From positions 352,723,267 through 352,787,266 of the forward strand of contig NC_053040.3 of the NCBI RefSeq assembly GCF_002575655.3: a stretch of DNA of 64,000 nt, in the 5' to 3' direction. Source of the DNA: Aegilops tauschii subsp. strangulata (taxonomy: Eukaryota; Streptophyta; Magnoliopsida; Poales; Poaceae). Of the stretch, positions 44,019-54,609 are shown in pieces (the first letter of the stretch is position 1; every line of letters begins with the position of its first letter). The notes under the pieces were generated by a model. That model was not told the origin of the DNA and searched no databases. It saw only the letters and a program-made list of their open reading frames with translations. The position numbers and the translations under genes were made by a program.

Positions 44019-46823
44019 CTATGTTACCTCAACGGGGATATGCACATCCCCAATAATAAGAATATCATATTTCTTCTTGACAGTAGGAAGAGGAAATTCA
44101 AAACCTCCAAAAATAATCGATGGAATTTTTCCAATAGAATTGATACTGTGGACTTGAGGTTGTTTCCTCGGAAAGTGTACCGTATGCTCATTACCATTAA
44201 CATGAAAAGTGACATTGCCTTTGTTGCAATCAATAACAGCCCCTGCAGTATTCAAAAAGGGTCTTCCAAGAATAATAGACATACTATCGTCCTCGGGAAT
44301 ATCAAGAATAACAAAGTCCGTTAAAATAGTAACGTTTGCAACGACAACAGGCACATCCTCACAAATACCGACAGGTATAGCAGTTGATTTATCAGCCATT
44401 TGCAAAGATATTTCAGTAGGTGTCAACTTATTCAAATCAAGTCTACGGTATAAAGAGAGAGGCATAACACTAACACCGGCTCCAAGATCACACAAAGCTG
44501 TTTTAACATAGTTTCTTTTAATGGAGCATGGTATAGTTGGTACCCCTGGATCTCCTAGTTTCTTTGGTATTCCACCCTTAAAAGTATAATTAGCAAGCTT
44601 GGTGGAAATTTCAGCTTCCAGTATCTTTCTCTTATTTGTAACAATATCTTTCATATACTTAGCATAAGGATTCATTTTGAGCATATCAGTTAATCGCATA
44701 CGCAAAAAGATAGGTCTAATCATTTCAGCAAAGCGCTCAAAATCCTCATCATCCTTTTTCTTGGATGGTTTGGGAGGAAAAGGCATGGGTTTCTGAACCC
44801 ATGGTTCTCTTTCTTTACCGTGCTTCCTAGCAACAAAGTCTCTCTTATCATAACGCTGATTCTTTGATTGTGGGTTATCAAGATCAACAGCAGGTTCAAT
44901 CTCTACATCATTATCATTACTAGGTTGAGCATCATCATTAACATTTTCACTAGGTTCATGTTCATTACCAGATTGTGTTTCAGCATCAGAAATAGATATA
45001 TCATTTGGATTCTCAGGTGGTTCAGCAATAGGTTCACTAGAAGCATGGAAAGTCCTATCATTTTTCTTTTTCTTACTTTTAGAAGGACTAGGTGCATCAA
45101 TATTATTTCTCTGAGAATCTTGTTCAATTCTCTTAGGGTGGCCTTCAGGATACAAAGGTTCCTGAGTCATTCTACCGGTTCTAGTAGCCACTCTAACAGC
45201 ATAATCATTATTCTTACTATTTAATTCATTGAGCAAATCATTTTGAGCTTTAAGTACTTGTTCTACTTGAGTGGTAACCATAGAAGCATGTTTAGTAATG
45301 AGTTTAAGTTCACCTTTAACTCTAGACATATAATCACCCAAGTATTCAAGCGTATCGGAATTGTATTTCAATTGTCTACCAAAATAAGCATTGGAGTTTT
45401 CTTGTTTGACAATAAAATTATCAAACTCTTCTAAGCATTGTCTAGCAGACTTATAGTGAGGAATATCACCTTCATCAAATCTATAGAGAGAATTTACCTT
45501 TACTACATGTGTCGGGTTATCAAGACCATGAGTTTCTTCAATAGGTGATGGATTAAGATCATATATTTCTTCAAAAGGCGGTAAATTAAGACCATGTATT
45601 TCTTCAATATGAGGTAAATTCTTAACATCTTCAGCTTTAATACCCTTTTCTTTCATAGATTTCTTTGCCTCTTGCATATCTTCAGGACTGAGAAATAGAA
45701 CACCTCTCTTCTTCGGAGTTGTTTTAGGAATAGGCTCAGGAATTGGCTCAGGAAGTGTCCAATTATTTTCATTTGTCAACATATTATTCAATAGAATTTC
45801 AGCTTCATCCGGTGTTCTTTCCCTGAAAACAGAACCAGCACAACTATCCAGGTAATCTCTGGAAGCATCGATTAGTCCATTATAAAAGATATCAAGTATT
45901 TCATTTTTCTTAAGGGGATGGTCAAGCAAAGCATTAAGTAATCGGGGAAGCCTCCCCCAAGCTTGTGGGAGACTCTCTTCTTCAATTTGCACAAAATTAT
46001 ATATATCCCTCAAAGCAGCTTGTTTCTTATGAGCAGGGAAATATTTGGCAGAGAAGTAATAAATCATATCCTAGGGACTACGCACACAACCAGGATCAAG
46101 AGAATTAAACCATATCTTAGCATCACCCTTTAATGAGAACGGATCTATTTTAAGGATATAAAAGTAGCAAGTTCTCTCATCATTAGTGAATAGGGTGGCT
46201 ATATCATTTAATTTAGTAAGATGTGCCACAACAGTTTCAGATTCATAGCCATGAAAAGGATCAGATTCAACCAAAGTAATTATATCAGGATCAATAGAGA
46301 ATTCATAATCCTTATCAGTAACACAATTAGGTGAAGCAGCAAAAGCAGGATCGGGTTTCATTCTAGCATTAAGAGATTGCTGCTTCCATTTAGCTAATAA
46401 TTTCTTAACATCATATCTATCTTTGCAGGCAAAAATTTCGTTAGCAATTGCTTCATCCATAACATAGCCCTCAGGCACAAAAGGTAATTCATATTTATTA
46501 GGGGGAGAGTCTTCATCATCACTTTCATCAATATTATCAACAATTTCATTCTCTCTAGCCCTAGCAAGTTGTTCATCAAGAAATTCACCAAGTGGCACAG
46601 TAGTATCAAGCATAGAAGTAGTTTCATCATAAGTATCATGCATAGCAGAAGTGGCATCATCAATAACATGCGACATATCAGAACGAATAGCAGAAGCAGG
46701 TTTAGGTGTCGCAAGCTTACTCAAAATAGAAGGTGAATCAAGTGCAGAGCTAGATGGCAGTTCCTTACCTCCCCTCGTAGTTGAGGGATAAATTGTTGTC
46801 TTAGCGTCTTTCAAGTTCTTCAT
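44019..46823 (-). pseudogene. Gag-protease polyprotein of the non-autonomous Athila-like element
   Basis: Starts at the ATG at 46823 (MKNLKDAKTTIYPSTTRGGK) and runs 250 codons to a TAG at 46071-46073. It continues in the same frame to 44019, so one nonsense change (probably CAG to TAG) interrupts about 930 codons. The gag core has FSAKYFPAHKKQAALRDIYN and LPQAWGRLPRLLNALLDHPL. A long acidic, Lys-rich linker follows (about 44800-45200), then a retropepsin with CDLGAGVSVMPLSL and ILGRPFLNTAGAVIDC. The frame stops at the protease end (HIPVEVT) with no RT. Ending there instead of running into pol is the defining oddity of the element. Confidence 0.9.
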
Positions 46824-46873
46824 AGTGACCAGCAGATATAAATCCCAAGTGACTCAAAGAATAGAGCTATGCT

Positions 46874-46890
46874 CCCCGGCAACGGCGCCA
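46874..46890 (-). other. tRNA-Asp primer binding site
   Basis: TGGCGCCGTTGCCGGGG on the minus strand, 11 bp from the 5' LTR. It is identical in sequence and spacing to 11964-11980. Confidence 0.88.
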
Positions 46891-46901
46891 GAAAATAGTC
46901 T

Positions 46902-48323
46902 TGATAACCCACAAGTATAGGGGATCGCAACAGTTTTCAAGGGTAGAGTATTCAACCCAAATTTATTGATTCGACACAAGGGGAGCCAAAGAATATTCTC
47001 AAGTATTAGAAACTGAGTTGTCAATTCAGCCACACCAGGATAACTTAATATCTGCAGCAAAGTATTTAGTAGCAAAGTAATATGATAGTGGTGGTAACGG
47101 TAACAAAAGTAACGGTAGCAAAAGTGATATTTTTGGTGTTTTGTAGTGATTGTAACAGTAGCAACGGAAAAGTAAATAAGCAGAGAACAATATGTGAAAA
47201 GCTCGTAGGCATTGGATCGGTGATGGAGAATTATGCCGGATGCGGTTCATCATGTAACAATCATAACATAGGGTGACACAGAACTAGCTCCAATTCATCA
47301 ATATAATGTAGGCATGTATTCCGAATATAGTCATACGTGCTTATGGAAAAGAACTTGCATGACATCTTTTGTCCTACCCTCCCGTGGCAGCGGGGTCCTA
47401 ATGGAAACTAAGGGATATTAAGGCCTCCTTTTAATAGAGTACCGGAACAAAGCATTAACACATAGTGAATACATGAACTCCTCAAACTATGGTCATCACC
47501 GGGAGTGGTCCTGACTATTGTCACTTCGGGGTTGCCGGATCATAACACATAGTAGGTGACTATAGACTTGCAAGATAGGATCAAGAACTCACATATATTC
47601 ATGAAAACATAATAGGTTCAGATCTGAAATCATGGCACTCGGGCCCTAGTGACAAGCATTAAGCATAGCAAAGTCATAGCAACATCAATCTCAGAACATA
47701 GTGGATACTAGGGATCAAACCCTAACAAAACTAACTCAATTACATGATAGATCTCATCCAACCCATCACCGTCCAGCAAGCCTACGATGGAATTACTCAT
47801 GCACGGTGGTGAGCATCATGAAATTGGTGATGGAGGATGGTTGATGATGACGATGGCGACGAATCCCCCTCTCCGGAGCCCCGAACGGACTCCAGATCAG
47901 CCCTCCCGAGAGGTTTTAGGGCTTGGTGGCGGCTTCATATCGTAAAACGCAATGAATCCTTCTCCCTGATTTTTTTCTCCCCGAAAGTGAATATATGGAG
48001 TTGGAGTTGAGGTCGGTGGAGCGTCAGGGGGCCCACGAGGTAGGGGGCACGCCCTAGGGGGGCAGGCGTGCCCCCCACCCTCGTGGACAGGGTGTGGGCC
48101 CCCTGACGTGGATTTTTCTTCCAGTATTTTTCTTATTTTCCAAATAGATGTTCCGTGGAGTTTCAGGTCATTCCGAGAACTTTTGTTTCTGCACATAAAT
48201 AACACCATGGAAAGTCTGCTGAAAACAGCGTCAGTCCGGGTTAGTTCCATTCAAATCATGCAAGTTAGAGTCCAAAACAAGGGCAAAAGTGTTTGGAAAA
48301 GTAGATACGACGGAGACGTATCA
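46902..48323 (-). repeat. 5' LTR of the non-autonomous Athila-like element
   Basis: 1422 bp, 20 bp longer than its partner, mainly because of the expanded hairpin module at 48027-48100. Confidence 0.95.
48027..48100. other. G+C-rich inverted-repeat module (copy 6, long form)
   Basis: GGGGGCACGCCCTAGGGGGGCAGGCGTGCCCCCC within the CCACGAGG/CCTCGTGG arms. The inner part is a second, longer palindrome (GGCACGCC...GGCGTGCC) absent from the partner LTR. Confidence 0.65.
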
Positions 48324-48328
48324 GAACA

Positions 48329-48373
48329 TCGCAAAAAAGGAGAGGCAGCGGTGAGCCTATACAATGTGCTACG
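48329..48373 (+). pseudogene. Split host gene, exon C, 3' part
   Basis: Continues exon C after the retrotransposon: RKKGEAAVSLYNVLR, then donor G|GTAGGTC at 48374. With 38706-38773 it makes a 113-bp exon (phase 0 in, phase 2 out). The C-terminal residues GEAAVSLYNVLR align with GGAALSLFNQLW from exon D, so both come from one ancestral exon. Confidence 0.5.
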
Positions 48374-48842
48374 GTAGGTCACTCCATTGCAATCATGGTG
48401 ACATGTTATTTTTATGTCAGTGTTGTTGGCCAGGGTTCTTAGGGACAGTTATTTCGAGTTATCCTAAGAAAATAAGCACCTTTGAATATAAGCTCTAGAT
48501 AATAAGCCAACCAGTTCTTTTCATTGCCTACCTTTTCAGTGTGGTATGATCGGTGAAAAGTATAGATTGCATTATAGTTTGTCATTTTGCTGCCCATATG
48601 AAAATTAATTTGACTTACAAACATCATAAATTTAACCTAGTGCAGTAATTAATATGATAGGAAAATAGACCATCAATATTTTTTAGAATGCAAATACAAA
48701 GATACCATCTACTTGGCACAATCTACTTTGGTCAATGTCTTCCATAGAGAGCACATTGCCTAATTTAAATAAATAACGCATTGCCTAAATTTAAATGAAG
48801 AACCATTATTTATCAAAATTCGATGGTCCAAGTGGTTGGTTA

Positions 48843-49200
48843 TTATCATATAGCAACACCACCTGAAAGCATCATATAGTAGCAGCAGCTCATAGCAACT
48901 CATCATACAGCAGCAGCTAGCAATTCACCATATACCAGTAGCAGCTCATAGCAATTCATCATATAGCAGCAGCAGGAGCAGCTCATAGCAATTCATCATA
49001 TAGCAGCAGCAGGAGCAGCTTATACCAACTCATCATATAGCTGCAGCAGCTCATAGCAATTCATCATATAGCAGCAGCAGCTCATAGCAATTCATCATAT
49101 AATAGCAGCAGGAGCAGCTCATAGCAATGCATCATATAGCAGCAGCAGCTCATAGCAATGCATCATATAGCAGCAGCAGCTCATACAATTCATCGTATAG
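48843..49200. repeat. Minisatellite (CAGCAGCAGCTCATAGCAAT... unit)
   Basis: About ten copies of a 30-40 bp unit, CAGCAGCAGCTCATAGCAATTCATCATATAG-like, with variable CAG and GGAGCAG insertions. It is embedded in the putative DNA element. Confidence 0.88.
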
Positions 49201-49239
49201 CGGATCAGAATGAAAATTTGGCAAAAAAAATCATAGGAG

Positions 49240-49620
49240 ATCCTCACCTTGTTGGATGAGCTCATCCTTCAACAGCACCTCAAGGCCACGGCCTGGGAGG
49301 AGGGGAGGGGGAACGAGGTGCCTTCTGTCGGAGTGGGGCACCGGTCGTAGTTGTGCGGCAACCGCCGGAGTAGTGCGATGGACAGACCATAGCGGAGCAG
49401 CTGCTGGAGACCATGAGAAAGAGGGGCGACGCCAGAGGGAGGAGCAGCCGGGGAGATTTGGCCCTACCCACCGGCCATATGTAGCCTAGCTGGACAGAGC
49501 ATCGTCGAGGAGCAGGCCAAAAGGGACCAGTGGCGGTTGCTCACTCGAGGAACCCTAGCGCTGCAGGCAGGGGATCGAGGTAGAGGGAAAGGGGAGAGGA
49601 GATGCAAGCGGGCAGGGCAA
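49240..49620. other. G+C-rich gene-like block
   Basis: A sharp rise in G+C with short frames on both strands (49256-49489 plus, 49280-49471 minus). It may be a captured 5' gene fragment. I cannot identify a product or a preferred strand. Confidence 0.3.
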
Positions 49621-49890
49621 TGAACACTTGCGTGTTTGTTTTTACTTGAGGGTCAGGTGTGATGCGGGCGTGAGTAGTGGCATTTTGAGTGTAATATAGG
49701 CAGACAAAAGAGTAATTTCGCTATACCCCTTCCCTTCAATTTTTAGTGAGCTTCTACCCGAAGCACCCCCCCATAGAGAAATAAGTTTAAGCCCAAACCC
49801 ATAACTCAAAAATGAGTTCTTTACATCTTTTATGGCTTATTTTGACAATAAGCTCTGAAAGGGCGGAATAGAATTGGCCTAACCTGCAAT

Positions 49891-50533
49891 TCAATTGTGC
49901 GTGCAATGATGAATCACTCATGCCTGCTATAGTGTACATTTAGGCATCATACATGGCATAACCTAATACATGTGCATTTCATTATAGAATCTGAAATATG
50001 CAATGTTTATGTTAGTTCATATGGTGCACATGATGTTTAAATGCCCCTTAAATCTGGTCAGTCAAGTGATGGTCTTTAAACCTCCTTCTATGCTTCTTTT
50101 CTTGATATGTAATTTAGTGTTCTGCTAGATTTGCTCACACATCAGTTCCATTGCTTGTTTGTTATCAGCCATCCCTACTAGGACTATTTGCTTTGACTAC
50201 TTAATGTTCTTGACCTAATAGAGCCTGTCAACGATTTAAACACTAAGGGCTGTTGTAGTGGGGGCTTGTATAACTCATAGGTGACATAAAGGTTTGGCTG
50301 TACACTAAAGTAGGCTCTCCAAGAGTACCTGGAGGTCCAGTTCGAAGGTATGCATAGTTTTTACACAACGCACACATAGTAAATGCTCATTTCATTGTGT
50401 GCAAGAGATGTGGCATGTTTCATTATGTGGTGTTGTTTTGTTATAAACTCATCCTTTGGTGTTGTTCACAGACTGGAAACTACGCATATTTATCTTCCAA
50501 GGAGACCAGTAACTAGTTTGTGTCACCTTGCAG
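49891..50533. other. Intron-like DNA upstream of exon D
   Basis: AT-rich. Segments here (GGCATAACCTAATACATG, TTGCTTGTTTGTTATCAGCC and CTTGTATAACTCATAGGTGACATAA) recur in altered form about 0.95 kb downstream (50920, 51100 and 51200), showing a tandem duplication of the intron. It ends in a good acceptor (CACCTTGCAG). Confidence 0.5.
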
Positions 50534-50634
50534 AGGGGTGCAATGAAGATAAGATTAAGGATTTCCAAGTACATGTTAGGAAGGAGCCTTGCAAGAGAAG
50601 GAGGAGCAGCGTTGAGCCTGTTTAACCAGTTATG
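50534..50634 (+). pseudogene. Split host gene, exon D (paralogue of exon C)
   Basis: 101 bp between acceptor CACCTTGCAG and donor G|GTATGT. Entered in phase 0 it is open (RGAMKIRLRISKYMLGRSLA, then REGGAALSLFNQL) and leaves in phase 2, like exon C. Its first half resembles exon C better in another frame (GCNEDKIKDFQVHV against GCCNEKVQDFLVQDV), so small indels have shifted the frame since duplication. The shared phase class would allow C and D to be used alternatively, but joining C directly to D gives an early stop. Confidence 0.4.
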
Positions 50635-51742
50635 GTATGTCACTGTATTACAATTACCAGGACATCCTATTTGTCTGACATTGTGCTTGCATAGGGTTAT
50701 TCACCTGTAACCCAGTCATTGGGCCATTGATTAAAACTCCCTCCGCTCACTACTATATGATGTTCTAACTTTTTCGTAAATCAGATGTATGTAAACACAT
50801 TTTAATGTGCCTGTTCACTCATTACGGATGTAGTTTACTTTTAAATATCTAAAACATCTTATAGTAGTGAACAGTGTGAAATTGCTTCCTAGTATGGTAG
50901 AGTTCTTAATGTCATAAATGTCATAACCAAATGCATATTCACATCATTAGCCTCCCTATCATTACTAGGATCTTGATTACATACTAGTCGAGATACTTCA
51001 TAGGGGGAAAACAATATTACATTACTTGTTCCTTTATATAGTAAATGTAGCTAGGCCATGGATGTTATTGAGGCGTGCCTGTATGCATGCTGCCAACTCA
51101 ATTGCTTGTTTGTTTCAGGCATAGTTAAATTGCTCTTTTCAATTGCTTTATTTGTCCTCGGTTAATGAGATGCCCAAACAATGATGCCTGATGTACGGTA
51201 CTTGTATAACTATTAGTTGACATAATTAAAGGCCTTACCATTTAATTACTCTGGCGAAGTGTGCCTCAAGCTTTGAAGTCTATTAACCAATTATTACTGC
51301 ATGAGGCTCACAATCTAGTTTATACGAGGCTAATGATTGCATAGTTTTGCTTGCTGTAGTAGGTTTGTATGAATCCTTCTGTTGTTTATTATGCTCCCTA
51401 AGACCGTTCTGGAACATGGCACACAATGTTCCAGCTACTTAATTGAGCTACAGAATGGCCAATTGGTTGCTTACTTATACGCATGATATATATTTGTAAC
51501 CTGACTGTGTTTTGGATTTGGCCCCAACATCACGCTCCTCTGGTGAGCTAAGAGAGATTTCTCTATGCGGGCTGCACATACTACCATTTTTATAATTTTT
51601 AAAATATCACCTGCTTATGCTTCATGACGTGTAACATTATTGTTAGTCCTGTTTTTTCATGTACAAGATAATCTGTCTTGCTCGCTTCACTGTTGTAACT
51701 ATATTTTTGCCCTAGTCATGTGTACTTATAGAAACATTTCAG
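50635..51742. other. Intron-like DNA downstream of exon D
   Basis: Contains a Stowaway MITE (50738-50878) and the partial repeat of the upstream intron (about 50890-51480). No further exon C/D copy is visible. It ends in a plausible acceptor (AACATTTCAG). Confidence 0.5.
50738..50878. mobile_element. Stowaway MITE
   Basis: CTCCCTCCGCTCACTACTATATGATGTTCT at the left and AAACATCTTATAGTAGTGAACAG at the right form the inverted ends. The interior TTCACTCATTACGGATGTAG is typical of Triticeae Stowaway elements. The right end is slightly eroded. Confidence 0.75.
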
Positions 51743-52047
51743 GATGAAGTGACATCAACACAAAGATCTCAGAGCAGTGCGGCATGACCGTTACCAAATG
51801 ATTATGGATTGGAATTGGAATGTGCTGATGTTCTTGAGCATCAACAGAAGTGGCAAGACAACGTGTATATGATTCTCAACATGTAATCAAAATGTTGAGG
51901 CTCGAGTTGCAAGTATTAGATGCAGGAGTCAAAAAAATGAAACAAGACACTGAGGTAACCACAAAGGAATTGGAGATTTTGCAGACTGAAACTTGTGCTA
52001 TCTGAATCCGGTCAATCCTATTTTTTGAAGAGATTATAGTTCAAATG
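51743..52047 (+). pseudogene. Split host gene, candidate exon E
   Basis: 305 bp between an acceptor (ACATTTCAG) and a good donor (ATG|GTAAGT at 52048). Entered in the phase left by exons C or D, it stops after three codons (MK-stop), so it would be mainly 3' UTR or decayed coding DNA. A different frame holds a coiled-coil-like stretch (MLRLELQVLDAGVKKMKQDT, then TKELEILQTETCAI-stop) over about 45 codons, with a possible alternative donor after it (GAG|GTAACC near 51954). The splice signals are good but the coding status is unclear. Confidence 0.35.
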
Positions 52048-52310
52048 GTAAGTTTTGTTGATGCGCGTCCATGATGTATGAGATTTATTTGCCAAGTGTA
52101 TGTAGTTTGTTGTTTCTGCATGCTTTTTCTATCACTGGTGATGAACTATAATGCCCAGTGGATATAATTTGTTGTAAATTCTTTATTGTATAGTGTAGGA
52201 TTATTCTTCATTTCTATGCCTTAGTCTCTCTAATCTCTATTGTATAGTGTAGGTTTTTTAGAGGCGATAATATAGAGTAGGATAATTCTTTGTATATGCT
52301 ATGTTGTTGA
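52048..52310. other. AT-rich DNA after exon E
   Basis: Contains short repeats of TATTGTATAGTGTAGG (52185-52200 and 52235-52250). No gene seen. Confidence 0.5.
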
Positions 52311-52696
52311 AACGGGGCCAACACGCCCAAACATCACTTGGACGCCATCCGAACGAACAAACATGTGTTGTCAAAGCGGGCCTTAATTGGGCTGGTCAAC
52401 TAATATTTAGTGTATCCCAATCGATGTGACCCACCGTAACAACGGCTCTGAGCAGGCCATTAACAGGCCGAAAGCTCGATAGGGTCGTATAAATGGAAAC
52501 GGCCCGCGGGCCTCTAGCAGGTCGAAATAAATGTCAGTTTTGTCTCAGCCCTTTTACTTGACGGGCCAGTAAGAGGACCAAAGTGTTTTGGGCCAAAAGA
52601 GGCCCAATTTACGAATCAGGTTTTTAATAGGCCGAAAGTCTCGTCGGGCTAAATCCCTGCTTAACGTGGGCTGCTAATGAACCCAAAATCAGGTGG

Positions 52697-54415
52697 TGTT
52701 GGGGAACGTAGTAATTTCAAAAAAAATCCTACGCACACGCAAGATCATGGTGATGCATAGCAACAAGAGGGGAGAGTGTTGTCCACGTACCCTCGTAGAC
52801 CGACAGCGGAAGCGTTATCACAACGCGGTTGATGTAGTCGTACGTCTTCACGATCCGACCGATCAAGTACCGAACGCACGGCACCTCCGAGTTCTACACA
52901 CGTTCAGCTCGATGACGTCCCTCGAACTCCGATCCAGCCGAGTGTTGAGGGAGAGTTTCGTCAGCACGACGGCGTGGTGATGATGATGATGTTCCACCGA
53001 CGCAGGGCTTCGCCTAAGCTCCGCAACGGTATTATCGAGGTGTAATATGGTGGAGGGGGGCACCGCACACAGCTAAGAGATCTCAAGGATCAATTGTTGT
53101 GTCTCTGGGGTGCCCCCCTGCCCCCGTATATAAAGGAGCAAGGGAGGAGGAGGCCGGCCCTAGGAGGGGGCGCACCAAGTGTGGACTCCTACTAGGACTC
53201 CCTAGTCCTAGTAGGATTCCACCTCCCATATGGAATAGGAAAAGAGGAAGGGAAAAAGAGAAGGAAGGAAGGGGGGGCGCCCCCCTTCCCTAGTCCAATT
53301 CGGACCAGACCAAGGGGAGGGGTGCGGCCACCCTTGAGGCCCTTTTTCTTCTTTCCCGTATGGCCCAATAAGGCCCAATACGTATTCCCGTAACTCTCCG
53401 GTACTCCGAAAAATACCCGAATCACTCGGAACCTTTTCGAAGTCCGAATATAGTCGTCCAATATATCGATCTTTACGTCTCGGCCATTTCGAGACTCCTC
53501 GTCATGTCCCCGATCTCATCCGGGACTCCGAACTCCTTCGGTACATCAAAAATCAATAAAACTGTCATCGTAATGTTAAGCGTGCGGACCCTACAGGTTC
53601 GAGAACTATGTAGACATGACCGAGACACGTCTCCGGTCAATAACCAATAGCGGGACCTGGATGCCCATATTGGCTCCCACATATTCTACGAAGATCTTTA
53701 TCGGTCAGACCGCATAACAACATACGTTGTTCTCTTTGTCACCGGTATGTTACTTGCCCGAGATTTGATCGTCGGTATCTCGATACCTAGTTCAATCTCG
53801 TTACCGGCAAGTCTCTTTACTCATTCCGTAACACATCATCCCGCAACTAACTTATTAGTCACAATGCTTGCAAGGCTTATAGTGATGTGCATTACCGAGT
53901 GGGCCCAGAGATACCTCTCCGACAATCGGAGTGACAAATCCTAATCTCGAAATATGCCAACCCAACAAGTACCTTTGGAGACACCTGTAGAGCACCTTTA
54001 TAATCACCCATTTACGTTGTGACGTTTGGTAGCACACAAAGTGTTCCTCCGGTAAACGGGAGTTGCATAATCTCATAGTCATAGGAACATGTATAAGTCA
54101 TGAAGAAAGCAATAGCAACATACTAAACGATCGAGTGCTAAGCTAACGGAATGGGTCAAGTCAATCACGTCATTCTCCTAATGAGGTGATCCTGTTAATC
54201 AAATGACAACTCATGTCTATGGCTAGGAAACATAACCATCTTTGATTAACGAGCTAGTCAAGTAGAGGCATACTAGTGACACTCTGTTTGTCTATGTATT
54301 CACACATGTATTATGTTTCCGGTTAATACAATTCTAGCATGAATAACAAACATTTATCATGATATAAGGAAATAAATAATAACTTTATTATTGCCTCTAG
54401 GGCATATTTCCTTCA
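52697..54415 (-). repeat. 3' LTR of the degraded copia element
   Basis: 1719 bp, TGTTGGGGAACGTAG to TTTCCTTCA on the plus strand. Near-identical to 59682-61402, with a few substitutions and a G-run length difference near 53270. ORFs within it appear again in the partner LTR and are not genes. Confidence 0.96.
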
Positions 54416-54428
54416 GTCTCCCACTTGC
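54416..54428 (-). other. Polypurine tract of the degraded copia element
   Basis: GCAAGTGGGAGAC on the minus strand, abutting the 3' LTR. Same sequence as before the Angela 3' LTR at 29941. Confidence 0.85.
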
Positions 54429-54440
54429 ACTAGAGTCAAT

Positions 54441-54600
54441 AATCTAGTTCACATCGCCATGTGATTTAACATGAATAGTTCACATCACCATGTGATTAAC
54501 ACCCATAGTTCACATCGTTATGTGACCATCACCCAAAGGGTTTACTAGAGTCAGTAATCTAGTTCACATCGCTATGTGATTAACACCCAAAGAGTACTAT
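54441..54600. repeat. Short tandem repeats (TAGTTCACATCGCTATGTGATTAAC)
   Basis: Four imperfect copies of a unit of about 30 bp, then a longer one, just inside the purine tract. The Angela-type copy at 29880-29945 has a single version, so this is a local expansion. Confidence 0.75.
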
Positions 54601-54609
54601 GGTGTGATC

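Larger units (their letters stand above)
38774..48323 (-). mobile_element. Non-autonomous Athila-like retrotransposon (gag-protease plus accessory ORF)
   Basis: A 9.55 kb minus-strand element with 1.4 kb LTRs and a perfect GAACA target duplication (38769-38773 and 48324-48328). It has the same tRNA-Asp primer site and an almost identical purine tract to the element at 3268-13491. It encodes gag and aspartic protease (44019-46823) and an intact 346-codon accessory ORF (42205-43245). No RT, RNase H or integrase is visible in the 770 bp between them. It must rely on enzymes from related elements. It is inserted in an exon of the split host gene. Confidence 0.93.
48430..49890. mobile_element. Putative non-autonomous DNA element with G+C-rich cargo
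   Basis: Left (ATAAGCTCTAGATAATAAGCC) and right (GGCTTATTTTGACAATAAGCTC) parts share inverted ATAAGC motifs of the kind seen at ends of small grass DNA elements. Between them lie a minisatellite (48843-49200), a G+C-rich gene-like block (49240-49620) and an AT-rich block containing AAGCCCAAACCCATAACTCA. It interrupts the tandem-duplicated intron region. Exact ends and target duplication could not be fixed, so this is tentative. Confidence 0.35.

Noticed and set aside
44868..45224. 118-codon plus-strand ORF opposite gag
   Set aside because: Antisense shadow of the acidic, low-complexity linker of the gag-protease polyprotein.
48843..49200. A CRISPR-like array
   Set aside because: The repeats are contiguous and degenerate with no unique spacers, in a plant nuclear genome. 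It is a minisatellite.
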